Shown: positions 52,578 to 61,800, counted from the stretch's first letter. The stretch is DNA of 64,000 bases from CBDCCV01 sp965215025 (GCA_965215025.1 CBDCCV010000001.1:1054001-1118000), one strand, 5' to 3'. The notes: generated from the sequence alone by a model not told the origin. Numbers and translations: made by a program.

Positions 52578-54095
52578 TTACGCACCGTGGGCCGGGTGCG
52601 CTTCCGCAGAGACGGCTTCTTCACCGAAATCGAAGTACGCTTGCAGCCGCTCCGCCGGCACCGGCCGCGTCAGGAGGCTGACGGCGACGAGCGCCAGAAC
52701 GTTGGCCGCCAGCCCGTAGACGCCCTCGTGCATAGGCACGGGCCGGAGCGCGGGCGCCACGAGAAAAAACGTGTTCACGCCGATGCCGGCGGCGAGGCCC
52801 GCCACGGCCCCGGCGCGCGTCGCGCGCGGCCAGTAGAACGCGGCAAAGACGAGCGGGAAAATCTGCGCCACGCCGCCGTACGCGCCCAACAAGAGCGCCA
52901 CGATAGACACCTCCGACGCCACAGCAAAGTAGTACGCCACCGCGCTGATGACGATGACGAGCACGCGAATCCAGAACCGCTCGCGCCCGTCATCCAGCCC
53001 GCCGGGCACGACCCGGCTCAGCCCATCGCGGACGCCGATAGAGGCCGCCGCGTGCAAGATCGTATCGCCCGACGACATGGAGGCGGCCAGGACGCCCGCG
53101 CACACCAGCCCCACAAGCACCGGCGAGAGGTCAAGCTGCGTGAGGATGTGCGGCACAATTGTATCGGCCGGCGCCACGCCCGGAAAGGCCAGCACGCCCG
53201 CGAAGCCGATCAGCAGAATCGGCACGAGAAACAGCTGAAACGTCGGATACAAAACGACGGTGAGGCGCAGGCCGCGCTCGCTCTTGGCCGCGTAGCTTTT
53301 CATAAAAAGATGCGGCCACATCGAAAAGCCGAACGCCGAGACCAGCACCGCCGAGGAGTAGCCCCACCAGCTCCACGGCGCGCCATCGGCGGCGAGGCCC
53401 GGCGCGCGGAGCATAGCGGCCCCGCCCTCGCTCGCAGCGATCTGCTCGAACATCGCCCCCACGCCGCCATAGAGCGTGTACGGCAGATACAGCCCCAGAA
53501 ACCACGCGATCACCAGCATAAAGAGGCCTTGAAACGTGTTCGTCCACCCCACGCCGAGGACGCCGCTCGTGAAAACGTAGATCAGCACAATGCCGTAGCA
53601 CACGAGCGCGCCGAGCCAGACCGGAATCCGCCCGCCGGAGATCGTTTCGAGGATGTACCCCGCCCCCTTCATCTGCAACACGAGGTACGGCACAAAGACG
53701 GCCACGCTCAGCACCGCCAGCACCACCGAGAGCGCCCGGCTGTCGAAGCGGTGTGCCAAAAGCTCCGCCTGCGTCACAAACCCGAACTCCTCGCCGAGCC
53801 GCCGCGCCTTCGGCCCGAAAAAGTAGAGCGGCACCATCCCCACCACGCCGTAGGCGATGATGTAAAACGCCGCCGCCCCGCGCGCGTACGCCCACCCCGG
53901 CCCGCCCAGGAACGCAAACGACGAAAACACCGACGCCCCCAGCACAAAGTAGAGCACCACGACGCCCATCGTCCGGTCCGCCGCCACGTAGCCCGCCACG
54001 CTCTCTGACACGCGCCGCCCTGGCAGGATGCCCATCACCAGCACCACGGCCAGGTACGCCCCGCATACGAGCAGGATGACAAGCCAGGATTCCAT
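52578..54095 (-). CDS. sodium:solute symporter (SSS family)
   Basis: The 505-residue protein has 12-13 helices and SSS motifs: VAADRTMGVVVLYFVLGASV, FAFLGGPGWAYARGAAAFYI, YGGVAQIFPLVFAAFYWPRA and AGVLAASMSSGDTILHAAAS. It imports a solute with sodium; the substrate is not predictable. Small genes for a four-helix-bundle protein and a membrane peptide lie upstream on the same strand. A repeat word (GACCGCGGACGGCCGACCGC) fills the space directly before its ATG at 54095. Confidence 0.9.
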   Translation of the reverse strand: MESWLVILLVCGAYLAVVLVMGILPGRRVSESVAGYVAADRTMGVVVLYFVLGASVFSSFAFLGGPGWAYARGAAAFYIIAYGVVGMVPLYFFGPKARRLGEEFGFVTQAELLAHRFDSRALSVVLAVLSVAVFVPYLVLQMKGAGYILETISGGRIPVWLGALVCYGIVLIYVFTSGVLGVGWTNTFQGLFMLVIAWFLGLYLPYTLYGGVGAMFEQIAASEGGAAMLRAPGLAADGAPWSWWGYSSAVLVSAFGFSMWPHLFMKSYAAKSERGLRLTVVLYPTFQLFLVPILLIGFAGVLAFPGVAPADTIVPHILTQLDLSPVLVGLVCAGVLAASMSSGDTILHAAASIGVRDGLSRVVPGGLDDGRERFWIRVLVIVISAVAYYFAVASEVSIVALLLGAYGGVAQIFPLVFAAFYWPRATRAGAVAGLAAGIGVNTFFLVAPALRPVPMHEGVYGLAANVLALVAVSLLTRPVPAERLQAYFDFGEEAVSAEAHPAHGA

Positions 54096-54134
54096 CGCTT
54101 GAGGAGACCGCCGACCGCGGACGGCCGACCGCCG

Positions 54135-54548
54135 CTAAAAGGGTGTCGGTGAATCGTAGGGTGCGGGTTCTTCGCGGACGCGGTCCGCGCCATCCATGAG
54201 TACAGACCGGAAGGCTTGCAGCTTAGCAAACAGGCGTTCGCTGGCGCGGTACGCCTCGCGGAGCGGCTCGAGGTCGTCGAGGTAGCCGCGGCGCTTGATG
54301 AGGTGCTGGCACGCCACCGTCTCAATGAGCGAACGGATCGCGTAGCCGACGAAGCGTCCCTGCTCCGCATCGCTCTGGCTTGTAGATCCCTCGGCAACGT
54401 TGAGCGCGATGCTGTTGGCCGCGCGTGTGATCTGGCTCGTTAGATTGTACTTCTCACGCGAAGGAAGCTGGTCTGCGATCCGGTAGATCAAGTCTGCGTA
54501 CTCCAGCGCCAAGCTCCACACCTCCAGCTTCTCAAACTTGTACGCCAT
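54135..54548 (-). CDS. four-helix-bundle (23S rRNA intervening-sequence-type) protein
   Basis: The ATG at 54548 (MAYKFEKLEVWSLALEYADL) gives 137 residues with LPSREKYNLTSQITRAANSI and ALNVAEGSTSQSDAEQGRFV, then SLIETVACQHLIKRRGYLDD. This is the conserved pattern of the four-helix-bundle family first seen in 23S rRNA intervening sequences ('f..l.vwq.a..l...iY.....fP..E.ygL..QirRAa.SI..NIAEG'). It is widespread and of unknown function, often scattered singly among unrelated genes, as here between symporter-related genes. Confidence 0.9.
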   Translation of the reverse strand: MAYKFEKLEVWSLALEYADLIYRIADQLPSREKYNLTSQITRAANSIALNVAEGSTSQSDAEQGRFVGYAIRSLIETVACQHLIKRRGYLDDLEPLREAYRASERLFAKLQAFRSVLMDGADRVREEPAPYDSPTPF

Positions 54549-54571
54549 CCGGATGCACCTCAACGTCAAGT

Positions 54572-54865
54572 TCAAGAAGAGCAGCGGTCGGCCGTCTGCG
54601 GTCCACCGTCCCGCTCCTCAGAGCGGAACAGCCACATGAGCGCGCCGAACACCACCGCCAGCCACAGCACCACCCATGCCAACGAGAGCGGCAATCCCAA
54701 GACGAGTGGGTAGACGCTCCCGAAGAGCGGATACACCGGCCATATGAGCGCCACCGCCGCCGCGAGCACGACGAGCGCCACAACCACGCGCCGCCGCCGG
54801 TAGCCCGCCGGCGTGCCGGGCGCGAAGAAGACAAAGCCATTTGGGATCTCCGAAGATTCAGGCAT
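54572..54865 (-). CDS. small two-helix membrane protein, likely symporter-associated
   Basis: The 97-residue protein has two long hydrophobic helices (VVVALVVLAAAVALIWPVYP and LPLSLAWVVLWLAVVFGALM). The layout resembles the short membrane proteins encoded ahead of SSS symporters (DUF3311-like), which fits the symporter gene downstream. The last residues (SEERDGGPQTADRCSS) come from a repeat word shared with the intergenic space at about 54105, so the natural C-terminus may have been altered. Function is inferred from context only. Confidence 0.65.
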   Translation of the reverse strand: MPESSEIPNGFVFFAPGTPAGYRRRRVVVALVVLAAAVALIWPVYPLFGSVYPLVLGLPLSLAWVVLWLAVVFGALMWLFRSEERDGGPQTADRCSS

Positions 54866-54940
54866 GGCGGGAGGGCAGTCGGCGGAAAGGCGCGTGCAGT
54901 CTACCGTGCGCGCAGAGGAATGGCAAGCGGAACGCCGTTC

Positions 54941-55300
54941 TCAGTAGAGGTCGAAGAGCACCATTAGCTTGTCGGCTACCAGGCGCAACGTGTAGTCATC
55001 CGCCGTGTCCCAGCGCTCCTTAAGCCGCTCCTTCGAGACGGACCGCACCGCCTCGCACATCACATGACCGCCCCGGCGAAGCCCTCCTTCGCCCGCCCGA
55101 ACCTCGACGTGCCAAGGGATGCGGCCCGACGCCTTTGGCGTGATGGGCGCCGCGAGGACAAGCTCGGCGCCGCTTTCGTTGAATGCATCGGCGGAGACGA
55201 TGAGGCACGGGCGGGTCTTGGCCTGCTCCCGGCCCACCGTCGGATCGAGGTCAACGACCCACACCTCACCTCGGCGCGGATTGCGCAAGCCGTCACTCAT
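54941..55300 (-). CDS. MazF/PemK-type toxin
   Basis: The 119-residue protein begins MSDGLRNPRRGEVWVVDLDP, then TVGREQAKTRPCLIVSADAF, the MazF fold with catalytic-type Arg and a conserved Thr (LVLAAPITPKASGRIPWHVE), and ends CEAVRSVSKERLKERWDT. MazF toxins are sequence-specific mRNA interferases. The start overlaps the antitoxin gene by eight bases. The pair lies between the symporter-associated small gene and the Nramp-like gene. Confidence 0.9.
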   Translation of the reverse strand: MSDGLRNPRRGEVWVVDLDPTVGREQAKTRPCLIVSADAFNESGAELVLAAPITPKASGRIPWHVEVRAGEGGLRRGGHVMCEAVRSVSKERLKERWDTADDYTLRLVADKLMVLFDLY

Positions 55301-55544
55301 CCGCTACCCCGTCGGCGAGGGTGGCATCCCAGGCATCGCGCTCCTCGCGCAGGGCCTCGCGTTCCGTTGCGTCCGTCTCCGCGTAGGCGGCATCGGCTCT
55401 GGCGAACATCCGCTCGCGGCGCTTCTCCTCGATGAGGCGGTCAAGCTCGTCGATGAGGCTCAGGTTGTCCTCCTGCGCCATCCGGCTCAGCTTCTCGTGC
55501 GCACTTTTGGACATGCGGATGGTCTTCGTTTCGGCGGCAGGCAT
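55293..55544 (-). CDS. antitoxin paired with MazF
   Basis: The 83-residue protein has an N-terminal ribbon-helix-helix-like segment (TKTIRMSKSAHEKLSRMAQE, then DNLSLIDELDRLIEEKRRE) and an acidic, disordered C-terminal part (ETDATEREALREERDAWDAT) that would wrap the toxin. It lies directly upstream of, and overlaps, the MazF gene, as expected for type II antitoxins that autoregulate their operon. Confidence 0.85.
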   Translation of the reverse strand: MPAAETKTIRMSKSAHEKLSRMAQEDNLSLIDELDRLIEEKRRERMFARADAAYAETDATEREALREERDAWDATLADGVADE

Positions 55545-55607
55545 AGCGGCCTCGGCGTCTGCGGAACCTGGTGTGCTTTAAAGTATGCAGATTTGCAAAC
55601 GGAAGTT

Positions 55608-56810
55608 TCACCCGCCGATCTGCGTCCACACCCACCAGAGCGTGCGTGCGCCAAGGCCGGCGCACACGAGCACCACGACGGCGCCGAGGGCGAGGTGCCA
55701 GCGCGCCAGGCCCAGCCGTTGCTTCCGCGCCGCGAGGTAGAGCATGAACCCAGCCATGAGCGGCAGCAAAAGCCCGTTGGCCGCCTGCGCCGCGACGATA
55801 GCGCCCAGCGGCGACCACCCCGCCAGCCCGAACGCCAGCCCCGCTAAAAGCACCGAGGCCCACACCAGGCGGAAGCGCGCGCTTTTCGGATCGTCGGGCC
55901 AGCCGAATATTTCCTGCACGCCGGCGGCGGCAGCCAGCGGCGCCGTCATGGTCGAGGTCAGCCCCGCTGCGAAGAGGCCGAGGCCGAACAAGACGCGCGC
56001 CGCCGGCCCCGCTGCCGGCTCCAAGAGCGCGGCGAAGGCAGCCACATCGCCCGGCGCAGCGCCCGCGCCCGAAAGCGTGGCCCCCGCCGCCAGGATGGCA
56101 AACGAGACCAGCCCACCGAGCGGCAGGAACACCGCCATCCCGATGAGTTCGCGGCGCCAGGTGCGCTCCGCGTCTGGCTCGTCGGTCCAGTAGCGCTTTG
56201 AGGCCGAGGCGTGCAAGAAAAGATTGTACGTCACAATCGTCGTCCCGATGAGGGCGACTACGGTGAGCAGGCTTCCCTCCGGCACGCTCGGCATGAGCAG
56301 CCCACGCAGCGCCGCGCCCCAGTCCACCGGCGCGAGGACGAGGCCGGCCAAAAACAGCACGCTCATCCCGATCACGAGCGCGGCAAAGACGCGGATCAGC
56401 ACGCGCAGATCTAAAAGCAAGAAGCCCCCGGCCACGCCGCCGATCAGCACGATGATCCAGCGCAGGTCGAGGTCCGTGTCAAGCAAAGCCGCGATGCCGG
56501 CGGCGGCCCCCAAGAGGTTGCCCAGCTCAAACGCCGCGCAGCCGATCCACAGCCCCAGCACGACCAGCCCGAACGCCACGGCGCGCCCCAAGCGCGTTGC
56601 CACCGCCTCGCGGATGGCCTCGCCCAGCCCGCGCCGCGCCAAGATCCCCGTGCTTGCCGTGAGCGACTGGAGCACGAAGACCGAAACCGTCGCAAACACG
56701 AGCACCCACCCGAGCGCGTACCCGAAGCGCACGCCCGCCGAGGCGCACGTCAGCACCGTCCCCGGCCCGATAAACGCCGCCACGATGAGCGAAGAGGTGC
56801 CCGTCTTCAC
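55608..56810 (-). CDS. Nramp-like transporter lacking canonical metal-binding motifs
   Basis: From a GTG at 56810 the 400-residue protein has 11 helices with the Nramp layout. The first helix reads AAFIGPGTVLTCASAGVRFG where canonical Nramp proteins have D-P-G-N. The sixth reads IGTTIVTYNLFLHASASKRY where canonical ones have M-P-H-N-L-x-L-H. The aspartate, asparagine and methionine that bind Mn/Fe are thus replaced. It belongs to the 'GPGT' subgroup common in Bacteroidota; the transported ion is unclear. The start is divergent from the oxoprolinase gene with 30 bases between starts, so their promoters must overlap the coding ends. No ATG fits better. Confidence 0.75.
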   Translation of the reverse strand: MKTGTSSLIVAAFIGPGTVLTCASAGVRFGYALGWVLVFATVSVFVLQSLTASTGILARRGLGEAIREAVATRLGRAVAFGLVVLGLWIGCAAFELGNLLGAAAGIAALLDTDLDLRWIIVLIGGVAGGFLLLDLRVLIRVFAALVIGMSVLFLAGLVLAPVDWGAALRGLLMPSVPEGSLLTVVALIGTTIVTYNLFLHASASKRYWTDEPDAERTWRRELIGMAVFLPLGGLVSFAILAAGATLSGAGAAPGDVAAFAALLEPAAGPAARVLFGLGLFAAGLTSTMTAPLAAAAGVQEIFGWPDDPKSARFRLVWASVLLAGLAFGLAGWSPLGAIVAAQAANGLLLPLMAGFMLYLAARKQRLGLARWHLALGAVVVLVCAGLGARTLWWVWTQIGG

Positions 56811-56840
56811 GTTTCGACTTTGACGGTTCGATTGCGGATT

Positions 56841-59800
56841 ATGGTCTCGTCCGTCCACCCGGAGCAGCGCGAGGCCTTTAACATCGAACATTCCAGATCC
56901 AAAACCGAGACCGGAAGCGCGCCGCGCTGGCAATTCTGGATCGACCGCGGCGGCACGTTTACCGACGTCGTCGCGCGGCGGCCGAGCGGCGAGGTCGTCC
57001 TGCGGAAGGTCCTTTCCGAAGACCCGGCCCGCCCGCAAGGCGCCGCCCTGCGCGGCCTTCGCGCAGCGATGAGCCTCGGCGAAGACGCTCCGCTGCCTTC
57101 CGAACAGATCGAGATCGTGCGCATGGGGACGACGGTGGCGACGAACGCCCTGCTCGAGCGCACCGGCGCGCCGGTCGTCTTCGTCACGAACACGGGCTTC
57201 CGCGATGCGCTGCGGATCGGCTACCAGGCGCGGCCGGACATTTTCGCACTTCAAATCACGCTGCCGGAGATGCTCCACGCGCGCGCCGTCGAGGTCACCG
57301 CCCGCGTGGATGCCGAAGGGAATGAGATGGCCGCGCTCGACCGGGAGGCCGCGCGGCAGGCGCTTCGGGAAGCGTACGAGGCCGGGTGCCGTGCCTGCGC
57401 CATCGCCCTGATGCACAGCTACCGCTTCCCCGAGCACGAGGAAGAAGTCGCGCGGATCGCCCGCGAGGTCGGCTTCGAGCAGGTCTCGGCCAGCCACGCG
57501 GTGAGTCCGCTCATCAAGCTCGTGGGACGGGGCGGCACGGCGGTGGTGGACGCCTACGTCTCGCCGCCCTTGAAGCGCTACGTCGCCGGGCTGCAACGGG
57601 CGCTTGGCGAAGAAATCCCGCTCCAGCTTATGCAGTCGAGCGGCGGCTTGGCCGAGGCCGAAAACTTTCGCGGCAAAGACGCGCTGCTCTCCGGGCCGGC
57701 GGGCGGCGTCGTGGGCGCCGTGCGCGCGGGCGGGGCGGCGGGGTTCGAGCGGATCATCTCGTTCGACATGGGCGGCACCTCGACGGACGTGGCGCACTTC
57801 GCGGGCGATTTCGAGCGCACGTTCGAGGCGGAGTTGGCCGGCGTCCGCCTGCGCACGCCCATGCTCCAGATCCACACCGTGGCGGCGGGCGGCGGCTCCG
57901 TCTGCTCCCGCGGCGGCGGCGGGCGCCTGCGCGTCGGTCCCGCCTCGGCGGGCGCGCAGCCGGGGCCGGCCAGCTACGGGCGCGGCGGCCCGCTCACCAT
58001 CACCGACTGCAACGTCGTCCTCGGCAAGGTTCAGCCAGACTTCTTCCCCGAGGTCTTCGGCGAAGGGGGCGATGGGCCGCTCGACGCCGAGGCCGCACAC
58101 GCCGCCCTCGCCCGCCTCGCCGAGGAAACCGGCGACGGGCGCGCACCGGAAGCCGTCGCCGCCGGCTTCGTGCAGATCGCCGTCGAGAAGATGGCGCAGG
58201 CCATCCGGCAGATCTCTTTGGCGCGCGGGCACGACGCGCGCGGCTACGCGCTCTGCGCCTTTGGCGGGGCCGGCGGGCAGCACGCCTGCCTCTTGGCCGA
58301 AGCGCTCGGCATCGAAAACGTCCTCGTCCATCCCTACGCCGGCGTCCTCTCCGCCTACGGCATTGGCGTGGCCGACGTGCGCGCGCTCCGTGAGAAGACC
58401 GTCGCCGCGCCCCTCACCGAGGCGCTCGTCCCCGATCTGCGAAAAACGCTCGACGCCCTCGCCCGCTCCGCCACCGATGAATTGCGCACCGGCGGCTCGG
58501 GCGAGATCGACGTCCTTCGCAAAGCGCACCTCCGCTACGCAGGCACCGACGCGCCGCTCGTGGTGGACTTTTCAGAAAGCGCCGCTGGGCTGGAAAAATC
58601 CTTTGCCGAGGCGCACCGCCGCCGTTACGGCTTCGTGATGGACGAGCGGGCGCTCGCCGTCGAGGCCGTCTCCGTCGAGGCCGTGCGCCGGAGCGCCGCG
58701 CCGGAGATGCCAGAGGTGCCGCCGCGCCCGCCCGGCGAGCAGCCCGAACCGGCGGCGCACGTGCGCCTCTTCGCCGCCGAGGCGTGGCACGAGGCCCCCG
58801 TCTACGAGCGCGAACGCCTCCGCGCCGAGGAGGAGATCGAAGGCCCCGCCCTCGTCGCCGAGGCCACGGGCACCACCGTCATCGAGCCGGGATGGCAAGC
58901 CGCCGTCACCAAGCGCGGCGACCTGATCCTGACGCGCGCCGCCGCTCAGAGAAACAGCACGAGCGCAGCCGAAGAGATCAATCCGCAATCCAAAATCGAA
59001 AATCCAAAATCGGTAGCCCTGGCGCTCTTCGGCAATCGCTTCCGGGCGCTGGCCGAGGAGATGGGGCGCGTGCTTCAGAGCACGGCCTACTCGGTTAACA
59101 TCAAAGAGCGGCTCGACTTCTCGTGCGCGCTCTTCGACGCCGAGGGCGCCCTCGTGGCGAACGCGCCGCACATCCCCGTGCACCTCGGCTCGATGGGCGC
59201 GAGCGTGCGGAGCCTCCTCCGGAGCCACGGCAAAAAACTCCGCCTCGACGACGTCTACGCGCAAAACGACCCGTACGACGGCGGCACGCACCTGCCGGAC
59301 ATCACCGTGATCACGCCCGTTTTCGTTTCCGATGGAGAAAGGCCAGTGGCCTTCGTCGCCGCGCGCGGCCACCACGCCGACGTCGGCGGGACGACGCCCG
59401 GCTCGATGCCGCCGAAGAGCACGCGCATCGAAGACGAAGGCGTCCTCATCGAGACGATGAAGGTGGTTGAAGGCGAGCGCTTCCTGGAAAAAACGTTCGT
59501 CGAGAAGCTAAAGAGCGGCGAGCACCCGGCGCGCAATCCGCAGCAGAACGTGGCCGACCTCCAGGCGCAGATCGCCGCCAACGCGCACGGCGCCGCTGCC
59601 TTCCGCCGCCTTGTGGAAACGCACGGGCTGGACGCGGTGCAGACCTACATGCGCCGTCTCCAGGACCACGCCGAGGAGGCCGTGCGCCGCGTGATCGGCC
59701 GGCTCTACGACGGCGAGTTTACCTGCGCGCTCGACACGGGCGAGGCGATCTGCGTGGCCGTCACGGTGGACCGCGCGGCGCGGCGGGCGCGGATCGACTT

Positions 59801-60578
59801 TACCGGCACGTCGGCGCAGGTGCGGAGCAACTTCAACGCGCCGGCGGCGGTGACGCGCGCGGCGGTGCTCTACGTCTTCCGCACGCTCGTGGGCGAAGAC
59901 CTCCCGCTCAACGAGGGCTGTTTGCGCCCGCTCGACATGATCATCCCGGAAGGCTCGCTGCTGAACCCGAGGCCGCCAGCGGCCGTGGTGGCGGGCAACG
60001 TCGAGACCTCGCAGCTGGTGACGGACGCGCTCTACGGCGCCCTCGGCGTGATGGCCGCCGCGCAGGGGACGATGAACAACGTCACGTTCGGGAACGCGCG
60101 CTACCAGTATTACGAGACGCTCGGCGGCGGGACGGGCGCGGGCCAAGGCTTCGACGGCGCCAGCGGTGTGCAGTGCCACATGACGAACTCACGTTTGACA
60201 GACCCCGAGGTCCTGGAGCACCGCCTCCCGGTGGTGGTGGAGCACTTCGGCCTGCGCACGGGGAGCGGCGGCGCAGGAAAGCACCGGGGCGGCGACGGCC
60301 TCGTCCGCAAGCTCCGCTTCCGCGAAGCGATGACGGCGGCGATCCTGTCAAGCCGGCGCCGCGTGGCGCCGCACGGCCTCTTTGGCGGCGCGCCCGGCGC
60401 CAAAGGCCGCAACCGCATCGCGCGCGCCGACGGCACTATGGAAGAGCTAAGCGGCACGGCCGTCGCCGAGATGGAGGCGGGCGACGTCCTCATCATCGAG
60501 ACGCCCGGCGGGGGCGGCTACGGTGCGCCGGGGGCGCAAGACGCGCCTGGTGGAAGGGACGGGCCTGCCGAGATTTGA
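56841..60578 (+). CDS. fused 5-oxoprolinase / hydantoinase A-B protein
   Basis: The 1245-residue protein joins a HyuA-type half (about 30-695; FWIDRGGTFTDVVARRPSGE, MGTTVATNALLERTGAPVVF, FDMGGTSTDVAHFAGDFERT) and a HyuB-type half (about 715-1240; ALFGNRFRALAEEMGRVLQS, NDPYDGGTHLPDITVITPVF, ARGHHADVGGTTPGSMPP). It opens 5-oxoproline or a hydantoin with ATP. The single-chain form is the eukaryote-type 5-oxoprolinase layout, while many bacteria have two genes. The linker (EEINPQSKIENPKS at about 711-724) is made of the intergenic repeat word AATCCAAAATC. The N-terminal ~25 residues also look like translated intergenic sequence. A TTG at 56820 would add seven residues. Confidence 0.88.
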   Translation: MVSSVHPEQREAFNIEHSRSKTETGSAPRWQFWIDRGGTFTDVVARRPSGEVVLRKVLSEDPARPQGAALRGLRAAMSLGEDAPLPSEQIEIVRMGTTVATNALLERTGAPVVFVTNTGFRDALRIGYQARPDIFALQITLPEMLHARAVEVTARVDAEGNEMAALDREAARQALREAYEAGCRACAIALMHSYRFPEHEEEVARIAREVGFEQVSASHAVSPLIKLVGRGGTAVVDAYVSPPLKRYVAGLQRALGEEIPLQLMQSSGGLAEAENFRGKDALLSGPAGGVVGAVRAGGAAGFERIISFDMGGTSTDVAHFAGDFERTFEAELAGVRLRTPMLQIHTVAAGGGSVCSRGGGGRLRVGPASAGAQPGPASYGRGGPLTITDCNVVLGKVQPDFFPEVFGEGGDGPLDAEAAHAALARLAEETGDGRAPEAVAAGFVQIAVEKMAQAIRQISLARGHDARGYALCAFGGAGGQHACLLAEALGIENVLVHPYAGVLSAYGIGVADVRALREKTVAAPLTEALVPDLRKTLDALARSATDELRTGGSGEIDVLRKAHLRYAGTDAPLVVDFSESAAGLEKSFAEAHRRRYGFVMDERALAVEAVSVEAVRRSAAPEMPEVPPRPPGEQPEPAAHVRLFAAEAWHEAPVYERERLRAEEEIEGPALVAEATGTTVIEPGWQAAVTKRGDLILTRAAAQRNSTSAAEEINPQSKIENPKSVALALFGNRFRALAEEMGRVLQSTAYSVNIKERLDFSCALFDAEGALVANAPHIPVHLGSMGASVRSLLRSHGKKLRLDDVYAQNDPYDGGTHLPDITVITPVFVSDGERPVAFVAARGHHADVGGTTPGSMPPKSTRIEDEGVLIETMKVVEGERFLEKTFVEKLKSGEHPARNPQQNVADLQAQIAANAHGAAAFRRLVETHGLDAVQTYMRRLQDHAEEAVRRVIGRLYDGEFTCALDTGEAICVAVTVDRAARRARIDFTGTSAQVRSNFNAPAAVTRAAVLYVFRTLVGEDLPLNEGCLRPLDMIIPEGSLLNPRPPAAVVAGNVETSQLVTDALYGALGVMAAAQGTMNNVTFGNARYQYYETLGGGTGAGQGFDGASGVQCHMTNSRLTDPEVLEHRLPVVVEHFGLRTGSGGAGKHRGGDGLVRKLRFREAMTAAILSSRRRVAPHGLFGGAPGAKGRNRIARADGTMEELSGTAVAEMEAGDVLIIETPGGGGYGAPGAQDAPGGRDGPAEI

Positions 60579-60809
60579 AAGCTACAACGGCCCGCGCCTC
60601 ACCAGCGAAGGACTGTGGAGCACCCCGATGAACGACAGCGGCGTCGCTCGTGCGAGGCCGCTCCGATCCGGTCAGACCGATCCGCTCTTCGTCCGGCCCG
60701 TGCGCTTGTTATGTCGCCGCTTGCTCCGTTCGTTCACCCTGAGCTTCAATCTCTGCCCCGAGAAACCGGCCTACGTCCGCGGTCTCTGATTCGGTCGCCG
60801 GCGCGCGGG

Positions 60810-61439
60810 TCAACTTACCGACGGCTCACCTACCGGCGCTGCGCCCGCGGGCGGTTGCTCCCGCGCGGCAGCTTCCCGGAACAGCCAGGCCGATCCGACC
60901 CACAGCGCGACGAAGAACCCCGTCAGCCCCAGCGTATCCCACCACCAGACCGGCCCCGTGATGCCCCACCCGGTGACCAGCGCGACCGCCGGAACCAACA
61001 CCTGTGCGAGCGCCGCTGCGAACATGGCGCGCGCCATCCCCCGCGGCTCGAAGCGCGCGATGAGAGCGCCGGTGATTCCGATGGCGAGCACCCCGCCATA
61101 CACCAAGTTGGCAGGGTTATCCTCAGACCCGATGATGCCGACGGCACCGGTCAACCAGACGAGGAGGAACGCTGCCGCGAGCGCAACGCCGACGGCGGCT
61201 CGGTACGCGGCGTCGCCCCTCTTCTTTACGGCCAACTCGTAGGCGCCAAGCGTGCCGAAGAGGAGAATGCCGGCGAAAACGAAATCGCCCACCGTCCAGT
61301 TCACTTCATCGGTGAACCGCATCGCAGTTAGGGGCAGCAGTAGGATGAGCACTGCGGCGGCCCAGGCCGCTATTCTCCAACGGCTCCCGCGCCGTCCGCC
61401 ACCGTCTCCTGTGTTTTCTGTCATTGTGTTTTCTATCAT
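60810..61439 (-). CDS. polytopic membrane protein of unknown function
   Basis: The ATG at 61439 follows GGAGACAAGGC and gives 209 residues with about seven helices (AAWAAAVLILLLPLTAMRFT, VGDFVFAGILLFGTLGAYEL, VALAAAFLLVWLTGAVGIIG, VYGGVLAIGITGALIARFEP, GLTGFFVALWVGSAWLFREA). This is a recurrent membrane family in Bacteroidota without a known role. It lies 20 bases after a 62-residue membrane protein on the same strand, divergent from a winged-helix membrane regulator. The 230 bases between this gene and the oxoprolinase stop show no gene. Confidence 0.8.
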   Translation of the reverse strand: MIENTMTENTGDGGGRRGSRWRIAAWAAAVLILLLPLTAMRFTDEVNWTVGDFVFAGILLFGTLGAYELAVKKRGDAAYRAAVGVALAAAFLLVWLTGAVGIIGSEDNPANLVYGGVLAIGITGALIARFEPRGMARAMFAAALAQVLVPAVALVTGWGITGPVWWWDTLGLTGFFVALWVGSAWLFREAAAREQPPAGAAPVGEPSVS

Positions 61440-61459
61440 TGCCTTGTCTCCGTGTAAGG

Positions 61460-61648
61460 TTACTCGTGATGCGACTGAGTTCGGACTCGCGTGATGAAAT
61501 ACCATCCCGTGCCAAGTACGACCAGTAGTAGTGGAATGGCGCCTGGTTCACTCTCTACACAAATCATGTATATCATAAGTGCGGCTCCGACTACAGCGGT
61601 TAGCACCGATAGCAACGTATGCATCTCTAACTTCTTAAGGGTATTCAT
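61460..61648 (-). CDS. small membrane protein, 62 residues
   Basis: The ATG at 61648 (MNTLKKLEMHTLLSVLTAVV) gives two hydrophobic helices (VLTAVVGAALMIYMICVES and PGAIPLLLVVLGTGWYFITR). Base composition is more AT-rich than surrounding genes. It precedes and probably shares a transcript with the polytopic membrane protein. Function is unknown. Confidence 0.7.
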   Translation of the reverse strand: MNTLKKLEMHTLLSVLTAVVGAALMIYMICVESEPGAIPLLLVVLGTGWYFITRVRTQSHHE

Positions 61649-61800
61649 CTTCGTCTTTGCTTTTGAGGGAAGGTCATGGATTGGTTGAATGGCGCATTCA
61701 CACCGAGGGCAGGATGCGAACCTTCTGCACATGCTATGCGCAACGTGCGATTACGCCCCGTGAGCGGCATGAGCACCGTCTGATGTTTTTATAATGAGGC

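Noticed and set aside
55608..58529. Very long minus-strand open frame opposite the oxoprolinase gene, continuous with the Nramp-like gene
   Set aside because: Upstream of 56810 it is the antisense of the oxoprolinase HyuA half. Its Arg/His/Ala composition is typical of antisense GC-rich frames.
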